NCBI RefSeq assembly: GCF_029867415.1 | Contig: NC_081185.1 | Coordinates: forward strand, 37,146,766-37,210,765 | DNA from: Vicia villosa | Taxonomy: Eukaryota > Streptophyta > Magnoliopsida > Fabales > Fabaceae | Direction of reading: 5' to 3' | DNA length: 64,000 nucleotides | Shown here: positions 24,173-35,520 of the stretch, piece by piece | Layout: the number at the start of each line of letters is the position of its first letter | How positions within the stretch are numbered: the stretch's first letter is position 1 | Notes under the pieces: generated by a model | Told to the model about the DNA's origin: nothing | Databases searched by the model: none | Seen by the model: only the letters and a program-made list of their open reading frames with translations | Made by a program: the position numbers and the translations under genes

Positions 24173-25243
24173 TCTTTGAGTCTTAGTTATTTTCTTTGTT
24201 TGCTGCATCTGTTTTTCCTAGCATCCCTCTTGTACTTCTGATGAATTTCTCTCTTTGGAAAATCAATGAAATTTATCTTTTCTTCTCTCATACTGTTTGT
24301 CTTGTTTTTTCATCTGAATTTTTTATGTTTTTGATGTTATGAAAAAAAGGGGGAGAAAGATGTGATAAATGATCTGATTTACTCTATCAGTTGCTGGGAG
24401 AAAGGCTCCACATTTCTAACAGAACTTGCAAAGTTCTATGTCTTTGAGTGTTTTTGCAGGAATTGAAGATCCTCTTTAAAGCTCAACATAAGAAGCAGAG
24501 ACATGGGGAAAAGCAATTCTGTATAGAAACAAGCTCATGGAACTTGAAGAAAGCTGAATGCTACAAAGCTTCAAGATCAGAAGCAAGAAGGAAGAATGTT
24601 CTGATATTCTAATGATAGAATATGCTCTAACACATTCTTACTTCTTATATGTTCTGATGCATGTTTTTAGTTATAAAATATGCTCTGTAACATTACTTGT
24701 GTTTGCTCTGATACATAATTATATGTTCTGATACATATTTTATGTTCTGATTCATTCATGCTGACTTTTGTCGTTTAGTTTGTTCTGTAACATTTCAGGA
24801 TGTAGAGATGCTCCGATGATGCTCTGGTACATTCAATAATGTTCTGATACAATCTAGCATGCAATGATTCAAGAAGAAATTCAAGCTCTGAAGCTGTCCA
24901 ATGGAAGCAAGAATCAGAAGCTGAATGTTCTGAAGATCGAAGAAATTCAAGTTCTGAAGCTGTCCTATGGAAGCAAGAATCAGAAGCTGTGAATGTTCTG
25001 AAAGATCAAAGCATATGTGATCGTCTCAACTGAAATGGAAAATACTCAGGGAAGTCCTTTATTTATAAAATTCTTCCAGTATTTATTTCAGGGGGAGATT
25101 GTTAATCTCAGGGGGAGACATATTCACACACTATGTTTATATGCTTATGCTATAGCTGTGAAATTGTCTTTAGTCGTCTGATATTCTGATCGCAAATTCA
25201 TATCATTTATGTATGTTTTTGTCATCATCAAAAAGGGGGAGAT
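24173..25243 (+). other. SIRE copy 1 3' untranslated region with repeated polypurine tracts
   Basis: Non-coding, rich in short GTTCTGATAC and TCAGAAGC words. Polypurine tracts occur at 24342-24356 (A7G5AGA), 25091-25097 and 25111-25117 (GGGGGAG). The final one at 25230-25243 directly abuts the 3' LTR. Several such tracts before the LTR are a reported Sirevirus feature. Confidence 0.75.
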
Positions 25244-26392
25244 TGTTAGAACAAGACTTGTTCTGATCAATATTCTTAGTTTTGATGATAACAAGCATAT
25301 GAATTTTTTATGAGATAATGTGGTACTCTAATACTATGCAATTTCCATTTCAGGAATTATATAAAGAGTATGCACAAAATCAACGCAAGAAGCACTGACT
25401 CAGAAGGTTCAACATGCAACATCAGAACATGGTCTGGCAAGACATCAGAAGATGGTCAAGCAGAATCAGAACATGGATCTATGGAAGCATCAGAAGAACT
25501 TGAGTTCAGAAGCAGAAGCACTGAAGTTCTCATGGTATCACGCTCAGAAGCACTTCAAGGTCAGAAGACAAGAAGATGCTCTGCACCAAGCTGTTTGACT
25601 CTGATGACATTCAAACGTTGTTTACACAAACATCAGATCAGAAGCAAGTACTAGACTGGCAGGCTACTCTGACTGACAAAAGGAACATTAGAAGCTATTA
25701 AAGGCAACGTCAGTAGACACAGCGAAAACAAGGCTCGAGGTAGTTGACAAAAGAGTGAAACATTAAATGCAATGTTGTACGGATTACGCAAAGCATTAAA
25801 TGCTCCCAACGGTCATCTTCTCAAGTGCCTATAAATATGAAGTTCTGATGAGAAGCAAGGTTACAACTTACGAATTACAACACTTGCGCAATATACAGAA
25901 ACGCTGTCAAATTCAAAAGCTCTCAAACTTCATCATCAAACTCACTACACTGCTGTTGTAATATCTTAGTGAGATTTAAGCTTAAACTTAAGAGAAAATC
26001 ACAGTTGTGATAATTACTTTATAAGAAGCATTGTAACTCTTAAAAGAATTTGTTTACATTAAGTTGTAAGTACTAGAGTGATCAGGTTGTTGATCAGTAT
26101 ACTCTAGCAAGTCTTAGAAGTTGTCTAAGCAGATTGTTCCTAGAGTGATCGAGTTGTGATCAGGATACTCTAGAAGACTTAGAGTGTTTCTAAGTGGAAA
26201 ACCATTGTAATTTCGTGTGATTAGTGGATTAAATCCTCAGGTGAGGTAAATCACTCCAAGGGGGTGGACTGGAGTAGTTTAGTTAACAACGAACCAGGAT
26301 AAAAATCATTGTGCAAATTGTTTTTATCTTACAAGTTTTAAAGCTACACTTATTCAAACCCCCCCCCCTTCTAAGTGTTTTTCTATCCTTCA
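25244..26392 (+). repeat. SIRE copy 1 3' LTR (1,149 bp)
   Basis: TGTTAGAACAAG...CCTTCA. A TATA box (CTATAAATA) lies at 25829-25837. Downstream are two copies of a unit of about 66 bp beginning CTAGAGTGATC (about 26071 and 26139), where the LTR of copy 2 has three. It is complete, and flanked by MULE sequence after the cctac duplication. Confidence 0.93.
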
Positions 26393-26994
26393 CCTACTAT
26401 AGGATGACTTCTCTTTTCGCACAAAGAGGTGAGCGTTGGAGTGCAGTTTTAGAATCCAGACAAGTATTTAGCGAAACCTACGTCAAATTCATGAAAGAAC
26501 AATTTGCCAAAGCCAATAACCACAATGTTACATCTTTCGAACGATTCAACCGGACCTTCATTGTCATAGAAACAATTGACCATAACGAGGGCATTCCGAG
26601 ACAACAATACAGGGTTCTTACAGACGAAGGGTGGTGCGACTATGGAAAGTTTCAAGCCTTTCGCATGCCATGCTCTCATGTAATAGCAGTATGTTCGTAT
26701 GCGCACCAAGATCTGTTAGCACTTTTATCTCCCATTTACAAGGCGGAGACCTTGCTCGGAGTGTACAATAATGTATTTCAAGTGATGGCAAAGGAGGACT
26801 ATTGACCTGCGTATGAGGGGGACGTGGTTTGGCATAATGACAACATGCGGCGAAAGAAAAGAGGTCGACCAAACAGCACACGCATCAGAACCGAAATGGA
26901 TGATCATGAGAAAATGGTACGAAAGTGTGGCATATGTCGTGAAGTCGGGCACAATAATCGTGGAGCAACCTCCACCAACAATTAGTTGTATGTC
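26393..26994 (+). pseudogene. MULE transposase, 3' part
   Basis: Resumes the MULE frame after the SIRE insertion ('RMTSLFAQRGERW'). It contains the SWIM zinc-finger region 'CDYGKFQAFRMPCSHVIAVC' and, after an in-frame TGA at 26802-26804, a basic stretch 'MRRKKRGRPN' and a knuckle-like CGICREVGH that lacks the last Cys. It ends at TAG about 26994. The C-terminal SWIM and knuckle domains are usual in MuDR-type transposases. Confidence 0.85.
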
Positions 26995-27400
26995 ATGTGT
27001 TTGTACTGCTAATATTTTTGTAGTTGTATTTGTACTACTTATGTATTTATATTTGTGTTTGTACTACTTATGTATTTGTATTATCTTTTATTAAACCAAC
27101 TAGTTATGTATTTTTAGTATCTTTAATTAAATCAACTACTCATGTATTTGTCTTGTAGTGAAGCTGTCTTCATGACCCATACTATCAGTCTATATTTTGG
27201 ACAGTCAAATACGCATGCTTTCGTCTAGTCACGTCAAGTCAGACATTGATCAGTGTGCTAGCATTTATCATTCAATTTAGGCGTGCTTGTAAACAGTACG
27301 CATCATTACTCCTTTTCTACCCACTACTATTATAAATTAGGGGTTTCCCAATTCTATACTAAACAAATAAGGCATACATTCGCATAAACCAGAGTAAAGA
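26995..27400. other. 3' flank of the MULE, no gene
   Basis: Contains repeated TTTGTACTACTTATGTATTT-like words (27000-27150). I saw no terminal inverted repeat matching the left side of the MULE/PMD unit. The end of the transposon is therefore undefined. Confidence 0.4.
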
Positions 27401-29828
27401 AGCATGCATCTCACGAGGGCGTTACACATATTTCAAAATAAAACAACATGCAATGATCATTTCTGAATAACACGGGATTTAAAGTAACATGCGAAAACAC
27501 AGCGGAATAATCATCTCATCAAATAAATGGTAAAATCGGATGATTCCCATACATCATCCACCATATCTCAATATTTCGGCTCAAGGCCATTCATCAACAA
27601 AATAACGTATTCAAATATGAAATACAATATGAGTAAACAATTATCTCATAACAACGAGTTATAAAATATAAACCCAAATCCCATGTGTTACATATGACCA
27701 GAGCACAAGTGACTACTTAGTCACGACACCTTACAAGAGATCTAAATCTCTAAGCTAAGCCTCCTTCGAAGCATCGCTATCCACGAAACCTGCACGTTAC
27801 CAACAAAGGATAACATTCAAATAGAAGGGTGAGAATTCAAATTCTAAATAGAAAATATAATAATGGGAAAATGAAACATAAGTAAGCATACATTTCACAA
27901 TTATTCACTTTTCCCATAACATGCATCATATGCAATTAACCAAGATTCACATATTCATGTTATACAATATATCTCATTCAATTCCACATAATCAAACATG
28001 ATTACTAAACAATGTACATAATTATATTTCATCAACATATAGATTCTAAGTACATATAATTTCACATCTACATCACATATGTTTCAATCACATATATCAC
28101 AATCATAACACAACAATCATTCATATCAAATGAATCACCAAATTCACTTATCACATCTCATACACACATAACATAATCACACAACACATTCACAACCGAC
28201 ACGTGCGACTCAAGTGTGACTCTATGCAAGGTCGTCTCAAGTTTTTGGAGGCCCTGTGTAGAATCGTCACCGTTTAACCATAAAAATCTAATAGAGGCCC
28301 TATGTACTCATGATTTAACCTACCAAATATTTTATGAGGCCCTATTTAGTTATAGTTTAACATTGGAAATTTTGAGGCCCTGTGCGGTAGCCCGCTTTGC
28401 ACGCCCTCAAAGACGGCCCTGACTCTATGCAACATGAAATGTGGATCCCTGCTAGTTATCATTACGGTAAACCGATTGCCACTCTCTACGGACAAGATAA
28501 CCATCTCAAAGCTCCATTCGGCGTTAAGCTTTCAAATCCCATTCGGCGTTAGATTTGGGGCAAGTAAATAGTCCTCTCGAGATTAACCAACATTGCCACT
28601 TTCAAAGACTCATGCTTGTGTACGTGTGCAACAAAATAAGACTCGTGCATTTAAGACGATCTCTCTGTCTCTTAAACTACACAACCACATCTTTACAACT
28701 TTGCACAACATTACATAACATGACATTCAACTCAATATCAAGCATCAATTAGCATTTAGCAATCAATCACATAATTCACGGTTATCATATCACATAATGC
28801 ATCCATGAACGTTGATCATGCACAATTCATCCATAACATACACATATAATTACATGTTATTCCCAATTAACATCATAATTAAATTAAACAATTGCCAACC
28901 AATCCTACTCTATCATATAGACAATTATTTAAGTTTCATCATGCTTCAAACGACACACAAAAAGGAGTTACGGATCAAAACTTATGCTAATTCTAAGTTA
29001 CAAACATTTTTCCAAAGTATACAGTGGAACTCGGTTCCTCCCCATGTGGGAACCGGGTTCTGACTTTCTAAAAAGCTCGTTTTTGGTTTTTACTATGGGA
29101 AACCGGGTTGGCACATCTGGGAACCGGTTCCCACATAACAGTAGCATAAAAATCAATAGTTTTGACAGCAAAACACATTTCAAATCATACCCAATCCAAC
29201 CCAAACGAACATAAGCATTTAGAATCATCAATTCAACTCATTAAACATCCAATTCATGCAATAATAACTTTATTTATCACCACATAACAACATAACAACA
29301 AGAGATTCATAAATTGAGCAAAAGTTACATAAACCCTAACATTTCCAAAACTATGAAATTGAGAGATGAAGAGATTCACATACACAAACAAACATTTACC
29401 CAATCATAGATTCTATAAGAACTTGGATTCAAACCCTTACCTTATCTCTTAGTCCACCCTCTTGATGATTCTACAACCCCTCTTCTCTCTTCTATGTTCT
29501 TCTTCTTTTTCTCTATCTTTCTCTTCTTTCTATTTTTCTCTCTTTTACAAAATTATGACAAATGACCTAACTCTCTCACTATCTTCCCCTCTAATTTGGG
29601 CTTAACCCAATTATTACCCAACACTTATTACTAATTAGGCCCAACAACTTATCTCCTAATATTCACTAATAGTCCAATAAATCAAATTAGCACAAAACAC
29701 ATATAATTAAATATTCAAATAATTATTATATCACATAATAACTAGATAAATAAATAATTATTAAAAACACCAAATACTATAATTACTAATATAATTAATA
29801 AAAATACTAATAAAATCGGGTTGTTACA
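27400..29828 (-). repeat. Tekay-like element, 3' LTR (minus strand)
   Basis: On the minus strand the LTR starts TGTAACAACCCGATTTT at 29828. It is directly preceded by the polypurine tract AAGTGGGGGAGAGT (29829-29842), the usual end of Tekay chromoviruses. The other LTR end, near 27,400-27,430, is not certain. The LTR holds a small hAT MITE at 28227-28421. No long ORF; AT-rich at 29,600-29,820. Confidence 0.65.
28227..28421. mobile_element. Small hAT MITE in the Tekay LTR
   Basis: A 195-bp insert with ends CAAGGTCGTCT and, inverted, CAGGGCCGTCT, flanked by the perfect 8-bp duplication ACTCTATG (28219-28226 and 28422-28429). Inside are four GAGGCCCT units spaced by about 50-60 bp. It is non-coding. 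TSD length and repeat type indicate hAT. Confidence 0.8.
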
Positions 29829-30543
29829 ACTCTCCCCCACTTAAAAGATTTTTGTCCTCGAAAATGCAGTCGATACAGCCATCTCAACACCGAAACCACA
29901 TCTGCTCCCTCCAGATTCACACCAAAACAAAACGTTCCACGTCTTCAACTATACAAGGTTGTAAAAGATACCACTCCAATACCCGAATGGAATATCATGC
30001 CACACATAGCTCTCTCAACGTAAAACTTAGCAAGTCTCTTCATCCTATAATCCATCCTCATTGGAATAAAATAAGTGCATCTCGTCCACTTATCCATAGT
30101 AACTCGAATCACTTCACAACTACTTAATGTTTTTAGCAACCCGAAAGAAAATCCATAGAGATACTATCTCACTTCCACTCTAATAGGATAATTGTTGCAC
30201 CAACTAAACGGCTTCTGACAAGTCCAACTCAAATACACAATTTCGCTATATCTCTCTTCATACTTTACCACTAAACATTTTCCTCAAATCTTGATACATT
30301 TTAATAGCATTATGATGTATACTCAAATCATTACGACGTCCTTCATTCAAAATTCTCTTTTCCAACTTCGAAATATCAGAAATGCAAACTCGATCATGAT
30401 CTTTCATGACTCTAATCTTGTCAATCCGAAAGTGATTACCTTTACTTTGATTAATCAATGTCCTCGTCAACCAATTGCAAATCAAATTTCTGACTCTCTC
30501 TAATCTCGTTAAGAACATCACACGTAGGCTTCAACATACTAAG
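29829..30543 (-). pseudogene. Tekay-like integrase fragment
   Basis: The minus strand at 30258-30521 reads as the integrase N-terminal zinc region ('ISKLEKRILNEG' then 'LSIHHNAIKMYQDLRKMF'). 29945-30139 reads as core sequence (a 'TYFIPMRMDYRMKRLAKFYVER' block, heavily mutated). Domains between these and the LTR are missing. It is cut at 30543 by the plus-strand Tekay/Del LTR. Confidence 0.72.
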
Positions 30544-30603
30544 TGTAAGACCCGTAATTTTATAAATAAATTAATATTTTAAAATTATAGTATATTCTCA
30601 CCT

Positions 30604-33544
30604 CTATATGTAGCGGCAAAAAATACTCGACGCGTTTTCGCGCATTCGAATTACAACAGAGTCGCCACCGAACTTTATTTATTCCAAAAGGAAAGGGAAA
30701 ATATCGATAAAACCCACGGATAAAAAGAAAACGGATAAGATGGTCATTGCAACCAAATTTTAGGTTCGGGAGTCGGTTAAGCAAGGGGAAGGTATTAGCA
30801 CCCCTCACTTCCATCGTACTCGATGGGACCCATTTAGTTAGTTTAGTGTTTGAGTGTTAGCGTAATGTTTGTGTTCTTTAGCTTATTAAAAGATAAAAGA
30901 GAATGTTTTTTAGGGTTTTTATTATTATGAAAAAAAAGAAAAGATTTTTTATTATTATGCTCGCCAAGACGTTTGTATCTTGTGCCTACATATTCCCTAG
31001 TGCAATGGGAAAGTCAGAGCAATCGTAGTTCGGGCTAAGAACCACGAAAGTTTGTTAATTGATTTTAGCGAGAGGTACTCGATCGCTTTCAAATGGAAAT
31101 ACTACGCGCACATGGATATGATATCACTACAAGAATGGATGACTAAATCAAGATAAGACATGATTTTGGCCATCATCGCATTCGAGTGGAAGATGTTCGA
31201 TCTTCACATGTGGAAGTATGTTCGTATTGAAAATTGATTAAGAGTCTCGTTTATGAAAAGATTTTTAAAAGCCATAAGGCAAAAAAGGTTGAATGAGATT
31301 GAAGTTGTGTTTTAAAGGATGTTTTTGCGGACGTTTAGCAAAGGATTGAGCATAGGTGTGCACCTAGCGCGTCTTTACCCAAGGTATTGAACAGGAGCGA
31401 GCCCCATTGTCACTTGTTGTCCTTGTTAATTAATTTGTTTCAAAAGATCAAGGTATTCAAGAGGTGTGCACTTCTTGTCACAAGATCTTTCGGCTTGATT
31501 AATGTATTTTAATTCAAAAGATCAAGGTATTCAAGAGGTGTTCACTTCTTGTCACTTGATCACTTTGATTTGATTAATGTATTTATATTCAAAAGATCAA
31601 GGTATTCAAGAGGTGTTCACTTCTTGTCACTTGATCACTTTGATTTGATTAATGTATTTTAATTCAAAAGATCAAGGTATTCAAGAGGTGTTCACTTCTT
31701 GTCACTTGATCGTTTTGATTTGATTAAGAAAGATTTTAAAAAAGGGTGTTAATCCAAAAGAATCGAGGTATTCAAGAGGTGTACACTTCTTGTCACTCGA
31801 TCTTTCGGTATGGTTTAAAGAAAGTTTTAAAAGAAGAAACTCGACGTTAGATCGAGAAATTATTTATAACGACTTGGCGTTGGACCAAGGTTTATTTATT
31901 TTTGAATTGAGACTAATCTAATATAATATTTTGTATTTTTAAATATATTATGAAAATAAAAGAAAAATTTAGATTTTTAACAACATTAAATGAAATGAAA
32001 TAAAATAAAATAGATCTAACTAATTTTTTTTTGTTTTTATAAAAATAAATTTAGTTCTTAAATGAATAATAAAATAAATTATAAAATAAAAAATGTATAC
32101 ATAAGCTAATGGTTAGCTGTCTCCATCGAACCGTAACAAATTGATGCTAAGGACCAAACAAAAAGTAATTAACATTTCTTAATACAACCACTTATATCAT
32201 GACAGGTGACTGCATCTAACTAATAAAACAAGGGAATGGAACAATACATATTTGAATATTTTAATACATGTACACTAAAACAAGATATATATTAATGCAT
32301 ATTAACAAAATGGTCAAGCACAGTAACCGTAACCGACAATTAAAAATCCACAAGGATATGGAATAGAGAGATATCAAGCCATCTTCTTTTGTTCTCAAGT
32401 AACCATGGTTTTTTATCAACACAAAAACAAGAATAGTAAACTTAAACAAAATCAAAACATGATCAAACAAAAACCAAAGTTAACATACTCATCAAGGTCG
32501 AGAGAAAAAAAAATACGACGTACCTACAATGATGTCGTCGTCAAAGATGAGGTGAAAGTCCGGAAACAAGTTTGGTTGTGTTACTGTTATGGTGAGCTGA
32601 CGAAAATCTCCTTGTGCGGTGGCTTGAGCTTGTTGTTAGTGGGTAGAAGTAAGATGGTGATGCCGCGAGGTTTGAAGGGAGTTCGCCAGAGCTGGTTTTG
32701 TGGTGTCGTCGGAAAACGAGGGTGTGAGGGTCATGAGTTTGAAGGTTATTGTGAGGTCGTTTGCGTGATATGCTCAGGATTTGGAGAGAGTTTTCTGTGA
32801 GTAAGTTTTTTTTTGCGGATGATTGATGAAGGAGTGAGTTGAAAGGTGAGGTTGAGGTTTTGTTGTGAATTTCGTGGCTGCCCCCCCTGTGTGTGCTGAT
32901 TCTTGGTGTTTATATAGAATAGTAGATTAGGGTTTGGATGAAAATTGGGGGGAAAATGGGATGAGTTTGAACAATTTTGGCAACTGTTTTTGTGCTTTTT
33001 GTGTGCAGAATTTGTGTTGATCATTTTGGTGATAGATTTGGACAATTATGCAGGCTACAGGATACAAAAGTTGGTAAAAGCAGGAAGTGAAGACAAAATT
33101 TGTAATTTTTTGTTTGACTTAGAAGATGGGCCTAAAGAAAAGAAAGAAATGGGCCTAAAACACTTACGCTATTTTTTCTTTTTTTTTTTGTTTGTATATA
33201 TTCTTTGATTAATAAAAAAAACCTAAATAAAATCTAAACCTAAAATAAAATAATAACAAAAATTAATCTACAATTATCTAAACAAATTTATATTTTATTT
33301 AAAATGATGATGATAAAAAACTAAAATCTATGGAATCTAAAATAAATATTTGAAAAATAATGACTCGAATAAAAATATGCAAAGATGTGAAAATGCAAGC
33401 TATTTTTATCGACTTTATCAAAAGTCTGTTTTTTTCAGAATATGCAACGATGCGATGTTTAAATGATGAATATGCATGAAATAAAATGGGACAAGCCAAT
33501 GATGAATGAAATATGCGGGTCAAAAATTGGGGTGCGACACTATA
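30604..33544 (-). mobile_element. Ogre-like solo LTR (30609-33539) with ctata duplication
   Basis: On the minus strand the LTR starts TGTCGCACCCCAATTTT (33539) and ends CCGCTACA (30609), 2,931 bp. It is flanked by the perfect duplication ctata (30604-30608 and 33540-33544). There is no internal sequence, so it is a solo LTR left by LTR-LTR recombination. A TATA-like TATATAAAC lies on the minus strand at about 32910. Near the end is the GGTGGCGACTCTG-type block shared with the other Ogre LTRs here. ORFs inside are short and unremarkable. Confidence 0.88.
31426..31830. repeat. 75-bp tandem repeat inside the solo LTR
   Basis: About five units with the core 'caaaagatcaaggtattcaa', starting at 31441, 31515, 31590, 31665 and 31755 (spacing 74, 75, 75, 90). 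The three central units are nearly identical; the outer ones are degenerate. Confidence 0.9.
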
Positions 33545-34803
33545 ATATATTTTTGATCAAATATATAGTTAAATAGTATTTATACTAATAAAATCTTAGA
33601 ATTTTTATTTCATTAGTAGTTCAAGACATAAGTTTCTTAAAAATCTTGATTTCAGTCTCTTTAATGTTCGGTAAAATTAGCCGCCTTAATTTTTAAAACA
33701 ACCCCTGCTTGATAAGGAGATTCTAGTAATAGAATAACAAAATTATTTATGAAAGAGTTAAAAAATAAAAATAGTTTCTCTTGAAATTAATTTCCGGTCT
33801 CTCCAATAAATGATAGTTTTACCCGCTTAAAATTTTAAAATAATCTATGTTCATAACAAAATTTTATCAATGAAAACATAAATTATTTTTAGTAGATTAA
33901 TAAAAAGTTAATAATAAAAATAATAAAATTTATTTTTCTCGACCGATATTTTTATGTAACGCAGTATAGAATAACCCAAAAAAGAATTTCATTATTGGCA
34001 AAAAATTATTTCGGGCATTTTTATCAGTGTCACATAACACCGAAAATTATACAGATAAAACAAAATAAAAATTCTGAAGAGATAACGATAGATATTTGTA
34101 GATATGAGAGAATATTCATCATAACGTGTATTAATGAGAAGTGATTGGTCATGATGATCAACTGGCAAGTAGAAAGAAACCCTCGGATATAGCTGAAGGA
34201 AAACAACATAAGAAGGTGAACTCTTGCTATAAATAGGGTAGTATTGTGTTAGTACTACACACCAGAAAAAGAAATATATAGTTGATCACTCTCTATTCTC
34301 TCTTCATACTTTCTTACACAGTAGAGAAAAAAACAACACTCCTAATTCATCTTCACATTTAGGTAAGTCCTCCCCACTCTCTCTTTAAATTTTACCTATT
34401 ATATATTATACATAAATAGTTATAATTGCTAAAACTTTGTTTTTTTTTCTTCTGTAATAAATTTTCAGTATTATTTTATTACCATTTAGTTAATTAAAAT
34501 TAATTACGTATTTTAAATAAATAAATAAATAAGGCTCATACTTTAGATTCTTTACAACCTTGTTATTCAATTAATTGTGATTAAATAAAAATGAAGTTAA
34601 GTCATAAATAAAATTTCTACAATAAATACAAAATATTATTTAAGTATAATAATTAGACTATTTCATTCAAACACTAGTGCATGATTTAAACTTTAGTAAA
34701 ATTATATCATGTAAGTTGTATCATGTAGGTGGTATCATGTAGGATATATTATTTATATTTAATATTTCATTAATATCAAAAGAGATTAGTTTACAGTATA
34801 TAC

Positions 34804-35214
34804 TGATCTTAACGAGCAGATCAGATGGACAGCAACAAAGAAGGCTTGAAATCCGGAACAGTTGAGAGGGAAAAAAAGGGTTGTACCTGCAAGGCATTCC
34901 GATGCCAAAGTAAGTATATGTTCCACAAGGTACAACAAAGTGAGGGAATTTTGGGGTAAGAAAAGATTACCTTGCCCTCTATCATTAGAGGGCTATTTAT
35001 AGGGTATCCTTAAGCGAAATCGGCTCCTCTTTCTAAGGAGTGGCTTTAGGTAACGCCTGAGCTGGCCGCTTACCGGGCACGAGGCTATCTCGTGGTCGGT
35101 TGTCTTTGGTGTTTGCCTGGAACGGGCCGGGGAAGGCTGTCACCCGCGTGTCCAAGATGCCTTAGGCCGAAGGCTGGATTGGCCCAATAAGGGTGATTGG
35201 GCCGGTCCAGAACA
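34804..35214 (-). repeat. Tat element 3' LTR
   Basis: 411 bp, TGTTCTGGACC to GTTAAGATCA on the minus strand. It matches the other LTR except about 18 substitutions and two single-base indels. Confidence 0.92.
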
Positions 35215-35491
35215 GGAGCCCCCCAAGTCGTTGCTTCTGCTCGTGGGAGCGACGACTTAGAGGAATTTTGATCCGGGGGATCTTCCGGGGACATATGCCT
35301 TGTGTATCTGAGGAGGGTTGGCCTGAAGCTTTCGGGGAGAAGAAAGGTTAGGCCGGGAGCTAGGAGGCGTGTTGTTTCAGAAAAGTCAGTTGGGGGACGT
35401 GTCGCATTTAATGCGAAATGATGGCTACCCTATTCGTAGGCTATTAGGGTTAATGATCGCCATGCAGTTTCACAGAGCCCCATGTGCGGCG

Positions 35492-35520
35492 CACGTGACG
35501 TCTTCAGTAGCCTATAAATA
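35492..35520 (+). promoter_or_regulatory. Promoter of the antisense auxiliary ORF
   Basis: CACGTG (35492-35497) overlapping TGACGTC (35496-35502), then TATAAATA at 35513-35520. ACGT-core motifs of this kind are bZIP sites. The unit points away from the 3' LTR, opposite to gag-pol. Confidence 0.6.

Larger units (their letters stand above)
15769..26392 (+). mobile_element. SIRE-type Ty1/copia retrotransposon, copy 1 (inserted in the MULE)
   Basis: It runs from TGTTAGGACAAG to ...CTATCCTTCA and is flanked by the perfect 5-bp duplication cctac (15764-15768 and 26393-26397). Order: truncated 5' LTR, gag, pol (protease, integrase, RT, RNase H), envelope-like ORF, several polypurine tracts, full 3' LTR. 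The RT-after-integrase order proves Ty1/copia. The extra ORF after pol and the repeated polypurine tracts point to the Sirevirus (SIRE1/Maximus) lineage. The two LTRs differ at about 11 of 485 shared positions by eye, mostly transitions, so the insertion is fairly recent. Confidence 0.92.

Noticed and set aside
31426..31830. Regular direct repeats that could suggest a CRISPR array
   Set aside because: This is plant nuclear DNA; the units are contiguous 75-bp tandem repeats without unique spacers, inside an LTR.
32405..33208. ORFs inside the Ogre-like solo LTR
   Set aside because: No domains, no conservation evidence, and located wholly inside a bounded LTR.
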